The notes under the pieces are model-generated. The model was not told the DNA's origin, ran no database searches, and saw only the letters and a program-made list of their open reading frames with translations. Both the position numbers and the translations under genes were made by a program. A stretch of 64,000 nucleotides of DNA from an uncultured Pelagibacteraceae bacterium. GTDB lineage: Bacteria; Pseudomonadota; Alphaproteobacteria; Pelagibacterales; Pelagibacteraceae. The DNA lies in assembly GCA_902579215.1 (NCBI GenBank), contig CACHGH010000001.1:1-64000 (forward strand), written 5' to 3'. This document shows, piece by piece, positions 41,128-51,677 of this stretch. How positions within the stretch are numbered: position 1 is the first letter of the stretch; every line of letters begins with the position of its first letter.

Positions 41128-42002
41128 ATATAATTTCAAAACTTCCTGGACCTTTACTTATTTTTTTTGGAGCATTTTGTTTGAGTTTTGGAGGTTTAAT
41201 AGTTAAATCTTTTGAGGGCGCTAATCTTTGGCAAATACTATTCTGGAGACAATTTTTTTTTTCTATAATTGTTACGCTTTATTTAGTTTACACATATAAA
41301 AAGAATTTTTTTAAATCGTTTTATATTTCTGGTATTCCAGGATTTTTAGCAGGTTTAGTTTTAGCCATAGGTTTTGTTGCTTATGTTTTTGCAATGTATA
41401 AAACGACAGTGGCCAATACTAATTTTATCATTACAACAGAAACAATTTTTTTAGCTGCTTTTGGATATTTTTTTTTAAAAGAAAAAATAGATATAATAAC
41501 TTTAATTTCTATAGTTTTAGGTATGTCCGGTGTTCTTTTAATTCTTAATAATTCGCTATCAATTCAATCTTCTGAAGAATTTTTTGGAAATATTATAGCT
41601 TTCATAATGCCTATATCTTTTGCAGTTTTAGTAGTTATTGTAAGAAAAAACCCTAACATTGATATGATCCCAGCACAGTTTACAGCAGGAGTAACTGCGA
41701 CTTTGATTGGTTTTTTTATTGCAGGAAATATTTTAATTTCATTTCATGATCTTTTTTTGGGTTTTATAGCTGGTTTTTTTCAAATTGGTCTTGGATTTAT
41801 ATTTATTACTATCGGATCTAGAAAAACTCCTGCAGCGATAATAGGTGTCATTATGCTTATTGAAGCTGTATTGGGACCACTTTGGGCATGGATGTTCGTT
41901 AATGAAAATCCTCCTTTAATGGTTTTAATTGGTGGAATAACAGTCTTAATTGCAGTTTTAATACAATTTTTTTCAGTCGTTAAAAGTGGTAACTTTAAAT
42001 AA
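41124..42002 (+). CDS. EamA/DMT family transporter
   Basis: Two five-TM EamA repeats; FLAAFGYFFLKEKID, EAVLGPLWAWMFVNENP. Confidence 0.88.
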   Translation: MNIISKLPGPLLIFFGAFCLSFGGLIVKSFEGANLWQILFWRQFFFSIIVTLYLVYTYKKNFFKSFYISGIPGFLAGLVLAIGFVAYVFAMYKTTVANTNFIITTETIFLAAFGYFFLKEKIDIITLISIVLGMSGVLLILNNSLSIQSSEEFFGNIIAFIMPISFAVLVVIVRKNPNIDMIPAQFTAGVTATLIGFFIAGNILISFHDLFLGFIAGFFQIGLGFIFITIGSRKTPAAIIGVIMLIEAVLGPLWAWMFVNENPPLMVLIGGITVLIAVLIQFFSVVKSGNFK

Positions 42003-42010
42003 AAAAAAAT

Positions 42011-42967
42011 ATGAAAAGTAAAAAAATAATTGAACCAGTTATGGGAACGAAGGTCCCAAGGTTTGCGGGACCAAATACTTTTGCTAGGCTGCCAGAGCTT
42101 AGAGATGTTGAAAAGTGTGACATTGCAATAGTTGGAATTCCTTTTGATGCAGGCACTAGTTATAGGCCTGGAGCTAGATTTGGACCTCAAAGCATCAGAC
42201 AAGCTTCAAGGCATTTGAGAACTAACTATCATCCAAATTATGATGCAGAGCCTTTTAAAGTACAACAAGTTGCAGACGCTGGAGATATAGCTTGTAATCC
42301 TTTTAATATTGACGAAGCAATTAAGCAAATTGAAAAAGGTGCAACTGAACTGTTAGAAAAAGTTGGAGGAATTATTAGCATGGGAGGTGATCACACAATT
42401 GCATTTCCTCTGCTTAGATCAATAAATAAAATTAATAAAGGGCCCGTAGCACTAGTTCATTTTGACGCTCATCTGGACACATGGGATACTTATTTTGGAG
42501 CTCCTTATACACATGGGACGCCATTTAGGCGAGCTAGAGAAGAAAATTTATTTTTAGATGATGCATCTATGCACGTTGGTATTAGAGGACCACTTTATAG
42601 TAGAGATGATCTAAAAAATGATGAAAGTTTTGGATTTAAAATAATTCATTGTGATGAATTTCAAACGGAAGGAATAGATAAAATTGTTAAAAGAATTAGA
42701 AAAAGAGTAGGTGACAACCCATTATATTTATCTATCGATATAGATGTTTTAGATCCAGCTCATGCGCCTGGAACAGGGACTCCTGAAATTGCAGGCATGA
42801 CGACTAGAGAAATAGTGAATGTTTTAAGAGGATTATCAGGAATGAATTTGATTTCTGCTGATGTGGTTGAGGTTGCACCAGCTTATGATCATGCCGAACT
42901 CACATCTTTAGCCGCAGCAACAATAATTTACGAATTAACTAATTTATTTGCAAATAAAAAACTTTAA
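42011..42967 (+). CDS. Ureohydrolase (agmatinase/guanidinobutyrase-like)
   Basis: Mn-binding motifs SMGGDHTIAFPLL, HFDAHLDTWD, SIDIDVLDPAHAPGTGTPEIAG. Confidence 0.9.
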   Translation: MKSKKIIEPVMGTKVPRFAGPNTFARLPELRDVEKCDIAIVGIPFDAGTSYRPGARFGPQSIRQASRHLRTNYHPNYDAEPFKVQQVADAGDIACNPFNIDEAIKQIEKGATELLEKVGGIISMGGDHTIAFPLLRSINKINKGPVALVHFDAHLDTWDTYFGAPYTHGTPFRRAREENLFLDDASMHVGIRGPLYSRDDLKNDESFGFKIIHCDEFQTEGIDKIVKRIRKRVGDNPLYLSIDIDVLDPAHAPGTGTPEIAGMTTREIVNVLRGLSGMNLISADVVEVAPAYDHAELTSLAAATIIYELTNLFANKKL

Positions 42968-42980
42968 GTTAGATTTAGGA

Positions 42981-44414
42981 ATGTTAGATAAAAAGAATTT
43001 TTATATTAATGGCAAATGGACTGCTCCATTAGAGCCAAGAAATTATAAAGTAATTGATCCATCAAATGAAGAACCTTGCGCAGAAATATCTTTAGGAGGA
43101 AAAAAAGATGTCGATAATGCTGTTGGTTCAGCAAAAAAAGCTTTTCAAACATGGGCCTTTTCACAAAAAGAAGAAAGACTAGAATTACTAGAAAAATTAT
43201 ATGTAGTTTATAAAAAGCGATGGGCAGAAATGGCAAAGCTTATCTCTCTTGAGATGGGAGCACCAATGAAATTTTCTACAGAATTACAAGCAGCAACAGG
43301 AGCGAGCCACATCAAATCATTTAAAAATATATTAAAAGATTTTAAATTTGAAAAAGATTTAGGTGAAGAAAAAAATAATCAAAAATTATTATATGAACCA
43401 AAAGGCGTATGTGCATTGATTACACCTTGGAATTGGCCAATAAATCAAGTTAATTTAAAAGTAATACCCGCATTAGCTTCAGCGTGTACAGTAGTATTGA
43501 AGCCATCTGAGATAGCACCTTTGTCATCAATGTTACTTGCAGAAATGATTGACGAAGTAAAGTTTCCGGCTGGAGTTTTTAATTTGGTTAATGGAGATGG
43601 AGCTATTACTGGGGATGCTTTAACTAGTCATCCTGATATTGATATGATTTCTTTTACAGGATCAACAAGAGCTGGAGCTTTAATTTCTCAAAATGCTGCT
43701 AAAGATTTTAAAAGAATAAGCTTAGAATTAGGTGGAAAAGGTGCAAATATAATTTTTAAAGACGCAGACTCAGAGGCTGTAGCAAGAGGAGTTTTGAGAT
43801 GTTTTAGAAATTCAGGACAATCTTGCAATGCTCCTACAAGAATGCTCGTAGAAAAAACAATTTATAATGCAACTGTAGAAAAAGTAAAAGAATTGGCAAA
43901 TAATACCAAGGTAGACTCACCCCAAAAAGACGGTGATCATATTGGTCCAGTAGTATCCGAAGTACAGTTTAATAAAATTCAAACTTTAATACAAAAAGGT
44001 ATAGATGAAGGAGCAAAATTAATTGCTGGCGGAACCGGTAAACCTAAGGGATTTGAAAAAGGTTATTATGTAAAACCAACAGTTTTTGCTGATGTTAACA
44101 ATCAAATGGAAATTGCAAGAACTGAAATATTTGGTCCTGTGCTATCTATCATTCCTTTTGAAAATGAAGAGGAGGCTATTTCAATAGCTAATGATACTCC
44201 TTATGGTTTAACAAATTATATTCAAACTCAAGATAAAGAAAAAGTTAAGAGAGTTGCAAGAAAACTTAGATCTGGAATGGTAGATGTTAATGGAGTTGGT
44301 ATAGCTGTAGCATCTCCTTTTGGAGGATACAAACATTCTGGTATTGGACGAGAGGCAGGAACAGAAGGTCTTATAGAGTTTTTAGAAGTCAAAACAGTTG
44401 GTGGCTGGAATTAA
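42981..44414 (+). CDS. Aldehyde dehydrogenase family protein; track ORF starts at 42948
   Basis: ITPWNWPINQVNLKVIPALASACTVVLKPSE, SFTGSTRAG, LELGGKGANIIFKDADSE, FRNSGQSCNAPTRM. Confidence 0.92.
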   Translation: MLDKKNFYINGKWTAPLEPRNYKVIDPSNEEPCAEISLGGKKDVDNAVGSAKKAFQTWAFSQKEERLELLEKLYVVYKKRWAEMAKLISLEMGAPMKFSTELQAATGASHIKSFKNILKDFKFEKDLGEEKNNQKLLYEPKGVCALITPWNWPINQVNLKVIPALASACTVVLKPSEIAPLSSMLLAEMIDEVKFPAGVFNLVNGDGAITGDALTSHPDIDMISFTGSTRAGALISQNAAKDFKRISLELGGKGANIIFKDADSEAVARGVLRCFRNSGQSCNAPTRMLVEKTIYNATVEKVKELANNTKVDSPQKDGDHIGPVVSEVQFNKIQTLIQKGIDEGAKLIAGGTGKPKGFEKGYYVKPTVFADVNNQMEIARTEIFGPVLSIIPFENEEEAISIANDTPYGLTNYIQTQDKEKVKRVARKLRSGMVDVNGVGIAVASPFGGYKHSGIGREAGTEGLIEFLEVKTVGGWN

Positions 44415-44431
44415 TTAAAATATTAAAATTT

Positions 44432-45622
44432 TTAACTAGATGTGGATTGGTTCTTTACACCACCAAGAAATTCCAAACATTTACTAATTTCCTCTAGTTT
44501 AATAAATTCATCTACTTTATGAGCTTGTTCAATTGAACCTGGTCCACAAACCGCAGTACTTATTCCTATTTCTTGAAATAAACCAGCTTCTGTTCCGAAC
44601 GAAACAACTTCTCTAGTGTTGTCACCGGTGATACTAGATACAAATTCGCACGCTTCTGAATTTTTTACTCTATCAAAACCAATAATTTCTCCAATTATTT
44701 CTTTGTTAATTGATGAATTTGGAAAAACTTTTTTCATTTCTGGAAGTAATACCTCATTTGTATACTTGTCTAATTCTGTATTTAAAAACACTCCATCTTC
44801 TTTAACTACAGGTCTTGTTTCCCAATTTACAAAACATTTATCAGCAATTACATTGTGTGCTATTCCTCCAAAAATTCCTCCTATTTGGAGAGTAGAATGT
44901 GGAGGATCAAAGATTGAATTTTTTGGCGCTCTATCTTTAAGTTTCTGTCTTAATTCTATTAATTTATTTACATACCTTGCTGCATACTCAACAGCGCTTA
45001 CACCTTTGTCAGGTTGAGAGCTATGACCAGCCAAACCTTCAAAATAAGTTGTATATTCGTAACACCCTTTATGAGCGTCAATTATTTTCATATTTGTTGG
45101 TTCACCAACAATGCATATTCCGTTTTTAATTCCTCTTTTTTTTAATTCTTTGATTAAAATAGGAGCTCCTTTACATGCAGTTTCCTCATCAAATGTAAAA
45201 GAAAAATGAATATCTCTATTTAAATCAGATTTTGAAAAAATTGGTGCATACGCTAGAGTGCATGCAATAAAACCTTTCATATCACAAGATCCTCTTCCGT
45301 AAAGTTTATCCTTCTTTATTACTGCTTCAAATGGATTTGTGGCCCATCCTTTTGATACTGGAACAACATCTGTATGACCAGAAAGTATAATTGGAGGTTT
45401 GCCATTTGGTTTTTTTGCTTTTAGAGTTGCAAAAAGATTTACTCTTTTCTTATCTTTATCAAAAGTTTTAAAAGATGTTGCACCAAATTTTTTTAATATT
45501 TCATCGCAATAATCAATTAACTGATTATTATCTTCACCTGAAATTGTTTTAAAGGCTATTAAATCTGATAGTATTTTAATAGAATTCTCATACAAATTTT
45601 TCAAATTATTTTCTGTACTCAT
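44432..45622 (-). CDS. argE: Acetylornithine deacetylase (M20 peptidase family)
   Basis: ILSGHTDVVPVSKGWATNPFEAVIKKDKLYGRGSCDMKGFIACTLA; FTFDEETACKGAP; VVSFGTEAGLFQEIGISTAVCGPGSIEQAHKVDEFI. Confidence 0.92.
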   Translation of the reverse strand: MSTENNLKNLYENSIKILSDLIAFKTISGEDNNQLIDYCDEILKKFGATSFKTFDKDKKRVNLFATLKAKKPNGKPPIILSGHTDVVPVSKGWATNPFEAVIKKDKLYGRGSCDMKGFIACTLAYAPIFSKSDLNRDIHFSFTFDEETACKGAPILIKELKKRGIKNGICIVGEPTNMKIIDAHKGCYEYTTYFEGLAGHSSQPDKGVSAVEYAARYVNKLIELRQKLKDRAPKNSIFDPPHSTLQIGGIFGGIAHNVIADKCFVNWETRPVVKEDGVFLNTELDKYTNEVLLPEMKKVFPNSSINKEIIGEIIGFDRVKNSEACEFVSSITGDNTREVVSFGTEAGLFQEIGISTAVCGPGSIEQAHKVDEFIKLEEISKCLEFLGGVKNQSTSS

Positions 45623-45649
45623 ATCTTATATCAATTATATATTAAATTT

Positions 45650-45991
45650 ATGAAAGAACAAATAACCTACGATACATTTGACAAAGTAGATATAAGACTT
45701 GGTACTGTAATTTCAGTAAAAAAAAATGAAAAAGCTAGAAAACCTTCACTAGTAGTTGAAGTGGATTTTGGATCAGAAATTGGAATAAAACAATCATCTG
45801 CACAAATAACGCACTATTATAATGAAGAAAATTTATTGGGAAAACAAGTGATCGGTGTTTGTAATTTTCCAGAAAAAAATATTGCTGGTGTAAAATCACA
45901 AGTTTTAATCCTAGGATCTATAGATAAAGAAGGAAAAGTCACTTTAGTTCATCCATCACAAAAAGCAGAAAACGGATTACCAATAGCTTAA
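45650..45991 (+). CDS. csaA: CsaA-like tRNA-binding domain protein
   Basis: FDKVDIRLGTVISVKKNEKARKPSLVVEVDFGSEIGIKQSSAQIT; QVIGVCNFPEKNIAGVKSQVLILG. Confidence 0.92.
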   Translation: MKEQITYDTFDKVDIRLGTVISVKKNEKARKPSLVVEVDFGSEIGIKQSSAQITHYYNEENLLGKQVIGVCNFPEKNIAGVKSQVLILGSIDKEGKVTLVHPSQKAENGLPIA

Positions 45992-45996
45992 AAAGA

Positions 45997-46587
45997 ATGC
46001 ATCCAGAATTATTATCAATGTCATTATTTATGTTAGTTACTAGTTGTTCACCTGGACCAAATAATATTGTTGCTTCATACTCGGCATTTAATTTTGGAAT
46101 TATTAAGACAATTCCACATATGTGTGGTGTAATTTTTGGATTTACTACACTAGTGGCTGTAGTTAATTTTGGATTAATAAACATTTTCAAACTGTACCCA
46201 CTTATCCAAGAAATATTAAAATATGCTGGATCAATTTTTCTTTTATATCTTGCTTATAAAATTTCATTTTCTAAAACTAGCTCCAATGATTCAAAAGAAA
46301 ATCCAGTTAAGTTTATAGAGACATTTTTTTTTCAATTTTTAAATCCAAAAGCAGTTATAGTATCAATAATAATAGTATCGACTTATGTAGATAGTGGAGA
46401 AAATTTTATTAACCATTCTTTATGGGCGTTATCGGTAGCCTTTATATTTGCATGTTTCAGTATTTTTTTTTGGTCTTTAATAGGTAAATTTTTAAGAAGA
46501 TTCGCGACAAATGAGAAATTTATAAAACGATTTAATTATGTTATGTCATCCCTTCTAATAGGGTGTATAGCAACATTTTATTTATAA
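45997..46587 (+). CDS. LysE family translocator
   Basis: SCSPGPNNIVASYSAFNFG, FFFQFLNPKAVIVSI. Confidence 0.88.
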   Translation: MHPELLSMSLFMLVTSCSPGPNNIVASYSAFNFGIIKTIPHMCGVIFGFTTLVAVVNFGLINIFKLYPLIQEILKYAGSIFLLYLAYKISFSKTSSNDSKENPVKFIETFFFQFLNPKAVIVSIIIVSTYVDSGENFINHSLWALSVAFIFACFSIFFWSLIGKFLRRFATNEKFIKRFNYVMSSLLIGCIATFYL

Positions 46588-46632
46588 ATTTAATTCATAA
46601 TTTAGTCTAAATAAAATATATAATGAAAATTT

Positions 46633-49302
46633 ATGAAACCAGGAAATAAAAATTCTTATAAATCTTTAAAATCTATAAACATAAATGACAAAGATTATAA
46701 GTATTATTCTTTATCTGAGGCTGAAAAAAATGGTCTAAAAGGTATTTCAAATTTACCAAAGTCATTAAAAGTTTTATTAGAAAACCTTCTTAGATACGAA
46801 GATGATTTATCAGTTACTAAAAATCAAATAGAGGCAGTTCAAAAGTGGTTAGTAGATAAAAAATCTAATATAGAAATAGCTTATCGACCCACAAGAGTTT
46901 TGTTGCAGGACTATACAGGGATACCTGCGGTTGCAGATTTAGCTGCAATGAGAGAGGCTGTAAAAGAAAAAAATAAAGACCCAAACACTATTAACCCTCT
47001 ATCATCAGTTGATTTAGTTATTGATCACTCAGTTCAAGTAGATCGTTCAGCTAAACCAGACTCTTTTGAAAAAAATGTTGATATAGAATTTAAAAGGAAC
47101 GGTGAAAGATATTCCTTCTTAAAATGGGGACAGCAAGCTTTTAATAATTTTAGAATTGTTCCTCCAGGCACAGGTATATGTCATCAAGTTAACTTAGAGT
47201 ATTTATCAAAAGTTGTTTGGTCAGAAAAATATAAAGGAGATGAATATTTATTCCCAGATACCTTAGTAGGAACTGATAGCCATACTACTATGGTAAATGG
47301 ATTGTCAGTCCTTGGTTGGGGAGTTGGTGGAATAGAAGCAGAAGCAGGAATGCTTGGACAACCAATTTCAATGCTAATTCCAGAAGTAGTTGGTTTTGAG
47401 CTTAAAAACAAAATGCCAGAAGGTACAACCGCTACCGATTTAGTTTTAACTGTTGTAAAAATTTTAAGAGACAAAGGTGTAGTTGGAAAATTTGTTGAAT
47501 TTTATGGAACTGGATTAAAAAACTTATCACTTGCTGACAGAGCTACCATTGCAAATATGGCACCTGAGTATGGTGCTACGTGTGGTTTTTTTCCAATTGA
47601 TGAGGAAACTTTAAAATATTTACAGTTTTCAGGAAGAGACGAACATACTGTAGCGACCGTAGAAAAATATGCTAAAGAACAAGGTTTATGGGCAAGCAAT
47701 AATATCGAATTTACAGATACTGTAGCATTAGACATGTCTTCAATAGTTCCAACAATTTCTGGACCTAAAAGACCACAAGACAAAGTTTTATTAACTGAAG
47801 CAGCATCTGGATTTAAAAAAGTTTTTGAAAAAACTACAGGTAGAAAAGAAAAAAATGTTTCAAAAGTTATTGAGACTAATTTTGAAATTAAAGACGGTTC
47901 TATATTAATAGCAGCAATAACTTCTTGTACAAATACATCTAATCCAAATGTCTTAATTGGCGCAGGCTTGTTAGCAAAAAAAGCAGTGGAGCTAGGCTTA
48001 AAGACTAAACCTTGGGTCAAAACTTCTTTAGCACCAGGATCAAAAGTAGTAACCGATTATTTAAAAAAGTCAGGATTAAATAAATATTTAGATAAATTGG
48101 GTTTTAACTTAGTAGGATATGGTTGCACAACTTGCATTGGAAATTCTGGCCCTCTACCTGAAAACATTGTTGATGCTATAGAAAAGAAAAATATTTATGC
48201 TGTTTCAGTATTATCTGGCAATAGAAACTTTGAAGGTCGAATTTCACCACATATCAAAGCAAACTATTTAGCTTCACCACCACTTGTTGTTGCTTATGCT
48301 TTAGCTGGTCATATGGAAGTAGATTTATACAAAGATCCTTTAGGAAAAGATAAAAAAGGTAAAGAAATTTATTTGAAAGATATTTGGCCTTCAAACAAAG
48401 AAATAGATGATACTTTAAAAGACGCTTTAAACGCTGAGATGTTTATAAAAAGATACTCAAATGTTTCTGAAGGACCAATTCAGTGGCAAAAAATTAAAAC
48501 TGAGAAAAGTAGCATTTATAATTGGGATCAAAGCTCAACATATGTAAAAAAACCACCTTTCTTTGACAACCTTCCTGATAAACCAGAGGGATTTAAAAAA
48601 ATAAAAAATGCAAGACCACTATTAATATTAGGGGATATGATAACAACAGACCATATATCTCCAGCAGGCTCTATCCAAAAAGAAAGCCCAACTGGTGAAT
48701 ATTTTATGAAGCATCAAGTATTACCAAAAGATTATAATTCATATGGCTCAAGAAGAGGCAACCATGAAGTGATGATGCGAGGAACTTTTGCAAATATAAG
48801 AATTAAAAATGAGATGGCACCAGGAACAGAGGGTGGTTTTACAAAATTATATCCTGAAGGAAAAGTTATGCCCATCTATGAGGCGGTCCAAGAATATAAA
48901 AAAAGAGGAACAGATTTAGTTGTTATTGGAGGCAAGGAATACGGCACCGGATCATCAAGAGATTGGGCGGCCAAAGGAACTAAGTTATTAGGAGTAAAAG
49001 CTATAATTGCAGAAAGTTTTGAGAGAATTCACAGATCAAATTTAATTGGAATGGGAATATTACCACTACAATTTACTGATGGTGTTAATAGAACTAATCT
49101 TAAAATAAATGGCTCAGAATTAATAAGCGTAATTGATTTAGAAAAAGGAGTACTACCATCGGATAATTTAAAAATAGAAATTAAATATCAAACTGGTGAA
49201 ATTAAAAAAATCAATGTTCTATGCAGAATTGATACAAAAAATGAATTGGAATATTATAAGAATGGTGGAATACTACAGTATGTTTTAAGGAATATGATTT
49301 AA
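46633..49302 (+). CDS. acnA: Aconitate hydratase A
   Basis: LLQDYTGIPAVADLAAMREA, GTDSHTTMVNGLSVLGWGVGGIEAEAGMLGQP, AITSCTNTSNPNVLIGAGLLA, GYGCTTCIGNSGPL, GGKEYGTGSSRDWAAKGT. Confidence 0.98.
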   Translation: MKPGNKNSYKSLKSININDKDYKYYSLSEAEKNGLKGISNLPKSLKVLLENLLRYEDDLSVTKNQIEAVQKWLVDKKSNIEIAYRPTRVLLQDYTGIPAVADLAAMREAVKEKNKDPNTINPLSSVDLVIDHSVQVDRSAKPDSFEKNVDIEFKRNGERYSFLKWGQQAFNNFRIVPPGTGICHQVNLEYLSKVVWSEKYKGDEYLFPDTLVGTDSHTTMVNGLSVLGWGVGGIEAEAGMLGQPISMLIPEVVGFELKNKMPEGTTATDLVLTVVKILRDKGVVGKFVEFYGTGLKNLSLADRATIANMAPEYGATCGFFPIDEETLKYLQFSGRDEHTVATVEKYAKEQGLWASNNIEFTDTVALDMSSIVPTISGPKRPQDKVLLTEAASGFKKVFEKTTGRKEKNVSKVIETNFEIKDGSILIAAITSCTNTSNPNVLIGAGLLAKKAVELGLKTKPWVKTSLAPGSKVVTDYLKKSGLNKYLDKLGFNLVGYGCTTCIGNSGPLPENIVDAIEKKNIYAVSVLSGNRNFEGRISPHIKANYLASPPLVVAYALAGHMEVDLYKDPLGKDKKGKEIYLKDIWPSNKEIDDTLKDALNAEMFIKRYSNVSEGPIQWQKIKTEKSSIYNWDQSSTYVKKPPFFDNLPDKPEGFKKIKNARPLLILGDMITTDHISPAGSIQKESPTGEYFMKHQVLPKDYNSYGSRRGNHEVMMRGTFANIRIKNEMAPGTEGGFTKLYPEGKVMPIYEAVQEYKKRGTDLVVIGGKEYGTGSSRDWAAKGTKLLGVKAIIAESFERIHRSNLIGMGILPLQFTDGVNRTNLKINGSELISVIDLEKGVLPSDNLKIEIKYQTGEIKKINVLCRIDTKNELEYYKNGGILQYVLRNMI

Positions 49303-49303
49303 C

Positions 49304-49948
49304 ATGAACGAAGAAATAGCAATTATAGATAATAAAACTAGAAGAGAAAAAATTATAAATTTCCTTTTAAAAAATAAAAAAAAATTAATTTTAATTATAG
49401 CCATTTTAGTATTAATACCATTAGTATTTTTTTCATATCAAATATACAAAAACAAAAATAAACAATGGATAGCTAACAAATATAACTCAACGATAATTAA
49501 TTTTGAAGGTGGAGATAAACTAAAAGCAGTAGAAATAATGAAAGAGATAATTAATGATAAGGATCCAACTTACTCTCCACTCGCTTTATATTTTTTAATT
49601 GATAATAATATTCAAGTTTCAAATGAGGAAACTAATAAATTTTTTGACATAATAATAGATGAAGTAAAACTTAAAAAAGAAATTAAAAATTTAGTTATTT
49701 ATAAAAAAGCTTTATTTAACTCTGAGTTTACTGATGAGAATAGTTTAATAACAATTTTAAACCCATTAATAAATTCCGAGAGCATTTGGACATCTCATGC
49801 ACTTTATTTAGTAGCGGAGTATTTTTATTTTAAAAATGAAAAGCAAAAATCAAAAGAATTTTATGAAAGAATTATTTCTTTAAATAATGCAGATGAAAAC
49901 ATATTAAGAAACGCACAAAAAAAATTAAACAGAAATTTTAGTGAATAA
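49304..49948 (+). CDS. YfgM/TPR-like single-TM membrane protein
   Basis: One N-terminal TM helix, C-terminal TPR-like helices (DPTYSPLALYFLID...SALYLVAEYFYFKNEKQKSKEFYERIISL); adjacent to the BamB-like gene. Confidence 0.65.
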   Translation: MNEEIAIIDNKTRREKIINFLLKNKKKLILIIAILVLIPLVFFSYQIYKNKNKQWIANKYNSTIINFEGGDKLKAVEIMKEIINDKDPTYSPLALYFLIDNNIQVSNEETNKFFDIIIDEVKLKKEIKNLVIYKKALFNSEFTDENSLITILNPLINSESIWTSHALYLVAEYFYFKNEKQKSKEFYERIISLNNADENILRNAQKKLNRNFSE

Positions 49949-51245
49949 ACTTGTAACTACTCTTTTATCCTTATTGTTTATAGCACATTGTTCTTTTGGT
50001 GGACAATCTGGTTTTTGGAATGAAACAACAAAAATTAAAAAAGAAAAAGAAACCATAATCAAAGAACTGTTTAAAAAAGAAGAACCTCATGAAAAAGAAA
50101 TGAACACAAACTTGAAAATTAATTTGAATGCAAAATTAATAAAAAATAGTTTTATAAATAATTTTGATAATAACAATGGAAGGATCGAATATGATGGAAA
50201 CTTAAAAAATATTTCTAAATATAAGTTTTCTAAAATAGATAATTTTAATGAATTTGAACCTGAGATAGTCTTTGATAAAAATAATGTGATATTTTTTGAT
50301 AACAAAGGGTCAATAATAAAATTTAACGAACAATCAAAAATTATATGGAAAAAAAATTATTATTCCAAGACAGAAAAAAAAATGAAACCAGTATTGTTCT
50401 TATCTAGCAATAGTACAACTTTAGTTGTCGCTGATAGCATATCAAAGTATTACGCTTTAGATATAAATTCTGGAAAATTATTGTGGTCAAAAAGCAATGT
50501 TGCACCATTTAATTCTCAAGTTAAAGTTTATAAAGATAGATTTTTTGCTATTGATTATGAAAATATACTTAGATGCTATTCGATTAAAAATGGTAATGAA
50601 TTGTGGAAAGTTAGAACTGAAAAATCATTTATCAAATCTCAAAAAAAACTTTCTTTAGTTATAGTAGACAATAAAGTCTTTTTTAATAATTCAATAGGAG
50701 ATATATCTGCAGTTGATATTGCTACTGGAAATCTAATTTGGCAACAACCTACACAAAGTAGTGCAATATATGAAGATGCTTTTCTTCTTAAAACATCTAG
50801 CATCATAGCGAGCAAAGAATCAGTTCTATTTTCAAATAATAAAAATGAATTTTTTTCACTATATATTGAAAATGGAGGTATAAAGTGGAAACAACGAATT
50901 AATTCCACTTTGAGGCACACACTTATCGAGAATATAATTTTTTCAATATCTATGGAGGGTTTTTTAATACTTACAAACAATCAAAATGGTACAATAATTA
51001 GAATTACAGATATCTTTAAACAATTTAGTAAAAAAAAAAGGTCTAAAATAAAACCTGTTGGATTTATAGTGGGTTCTAATAATATTTATTTAACAACAAA
51101 TAATGGAAGATTATTAATCATTGATATTTTAACTGGTAAAACAAAATCAGTTTTAAAAATAGATGGAGAAAAAATATCAAGACCATTCGTTTTGAATAAA
51201 AACATGTTTATAGTAAAAGACAATGCTATTATTAAGTTAAATTAG
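49941..51245 (+). CDS. bamB: BamB-like PQQ beta-propeller outer-membrane assembly lipoprotein (GTG start)
   Basis: N-terminal lipobox-like LLFIAHCSFG; repeats DINSGKLLWSK, SIKNGNELWKV, DIATGNLIWQQ, YIENGGIKWKQ. Confidence 0.82.
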   Translation: MNKLVTTLLSLLFIAHCSFGGQSGFWNETTKIKKEKETIIKELFKKEEPHEKEMNTNLKINLNAKLIKNSFINNFDNNNGRIEYDGNLKNISKYKFSKIDNFNEFEPEIVFDKNNVIFFDNKGSIIKFNEQSKIIWKKNYYSKTEKKMKPVLFLSSNSTTLVVADSISKYYALDINSGKLLWSKSNVAPFNSQVKVYKDRFFAIDYENILRCYSIKNGNELWKVRTEKSFIKSQKKLSLVIVDNKVFFNNSIGDISAVDIATGNLIWQQPTQSSAIYEDAFLLKTSSIIASKESVLFSNNKNEFFSLYIENGGIKWKQRINSTLRHTLIENIIFSISMEGFLILTNNQNGTIIRITDIFKQFSKKKRSKIKPVGFIVGSNNIYLTTNNGRLLIIDILTGKTKSVLKIDGEKISRPFVLNKNMFIVKDNAIIKLN

Positions 51246-51247
51246 AA

Positions 51248-51667
51248 ATGATTTTGAATCTGCTTGCAAGACTTGGTAGAAAAAAAGTTGTTCTAGATAG
51301 AGGCCCATCTCATCCAGAATATAACAAAGCAAAACCGTGGATGAACAGATATTATTTATTATTTAGAAATAGGCCCAAGTGGTTTCCTTTCAATATTTTA
51401 ATTCATGAAATGCTCGATGATGATCATGGCGAAGGTGTTCATTCTCATTTATGTCCTTATATAACTATTGTTTTGCGTGATGGATACTGGGAAACATTAA
51501 AGGATGGTAAGCATTGGCGACCACCAGGTTATATCGGCTTTAGATCTGCAAACAATCTACATAGAGTTGACTTAAAACCAAATACAAAACCATTAACTTT
51601 ATTTATACCTGGGCCTTTTGGCTTAAGAAAAGGTCCTAGATCTAAGTATGGTATAAATTTTAAGTAA
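51248..51667 (+). CDS. Conserved hypothetical protein, cupin-like
   Basis: HEMLDDDHGEGVHSHLCPYITIVLRDGYWETLKDGKHWRPPGYIGFRSANNLHRVDL is compatible with a cupin core. Confidence 0.5.
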   Translation: MILNLLARLGRKKVVLDRGPSHPEYNKAKPWMNRYYLLFRNRPKWFPFNILIHEMLDDDHGEGVHSHLCPYITIVLRDGYWETLKDGKHWRPPGYIGFRSANNLHRVDLKPNTKPLTLFIPGPFGLRKGPRSKYGINFK

Positions 51668-51677
51668 AAAAATTAAA

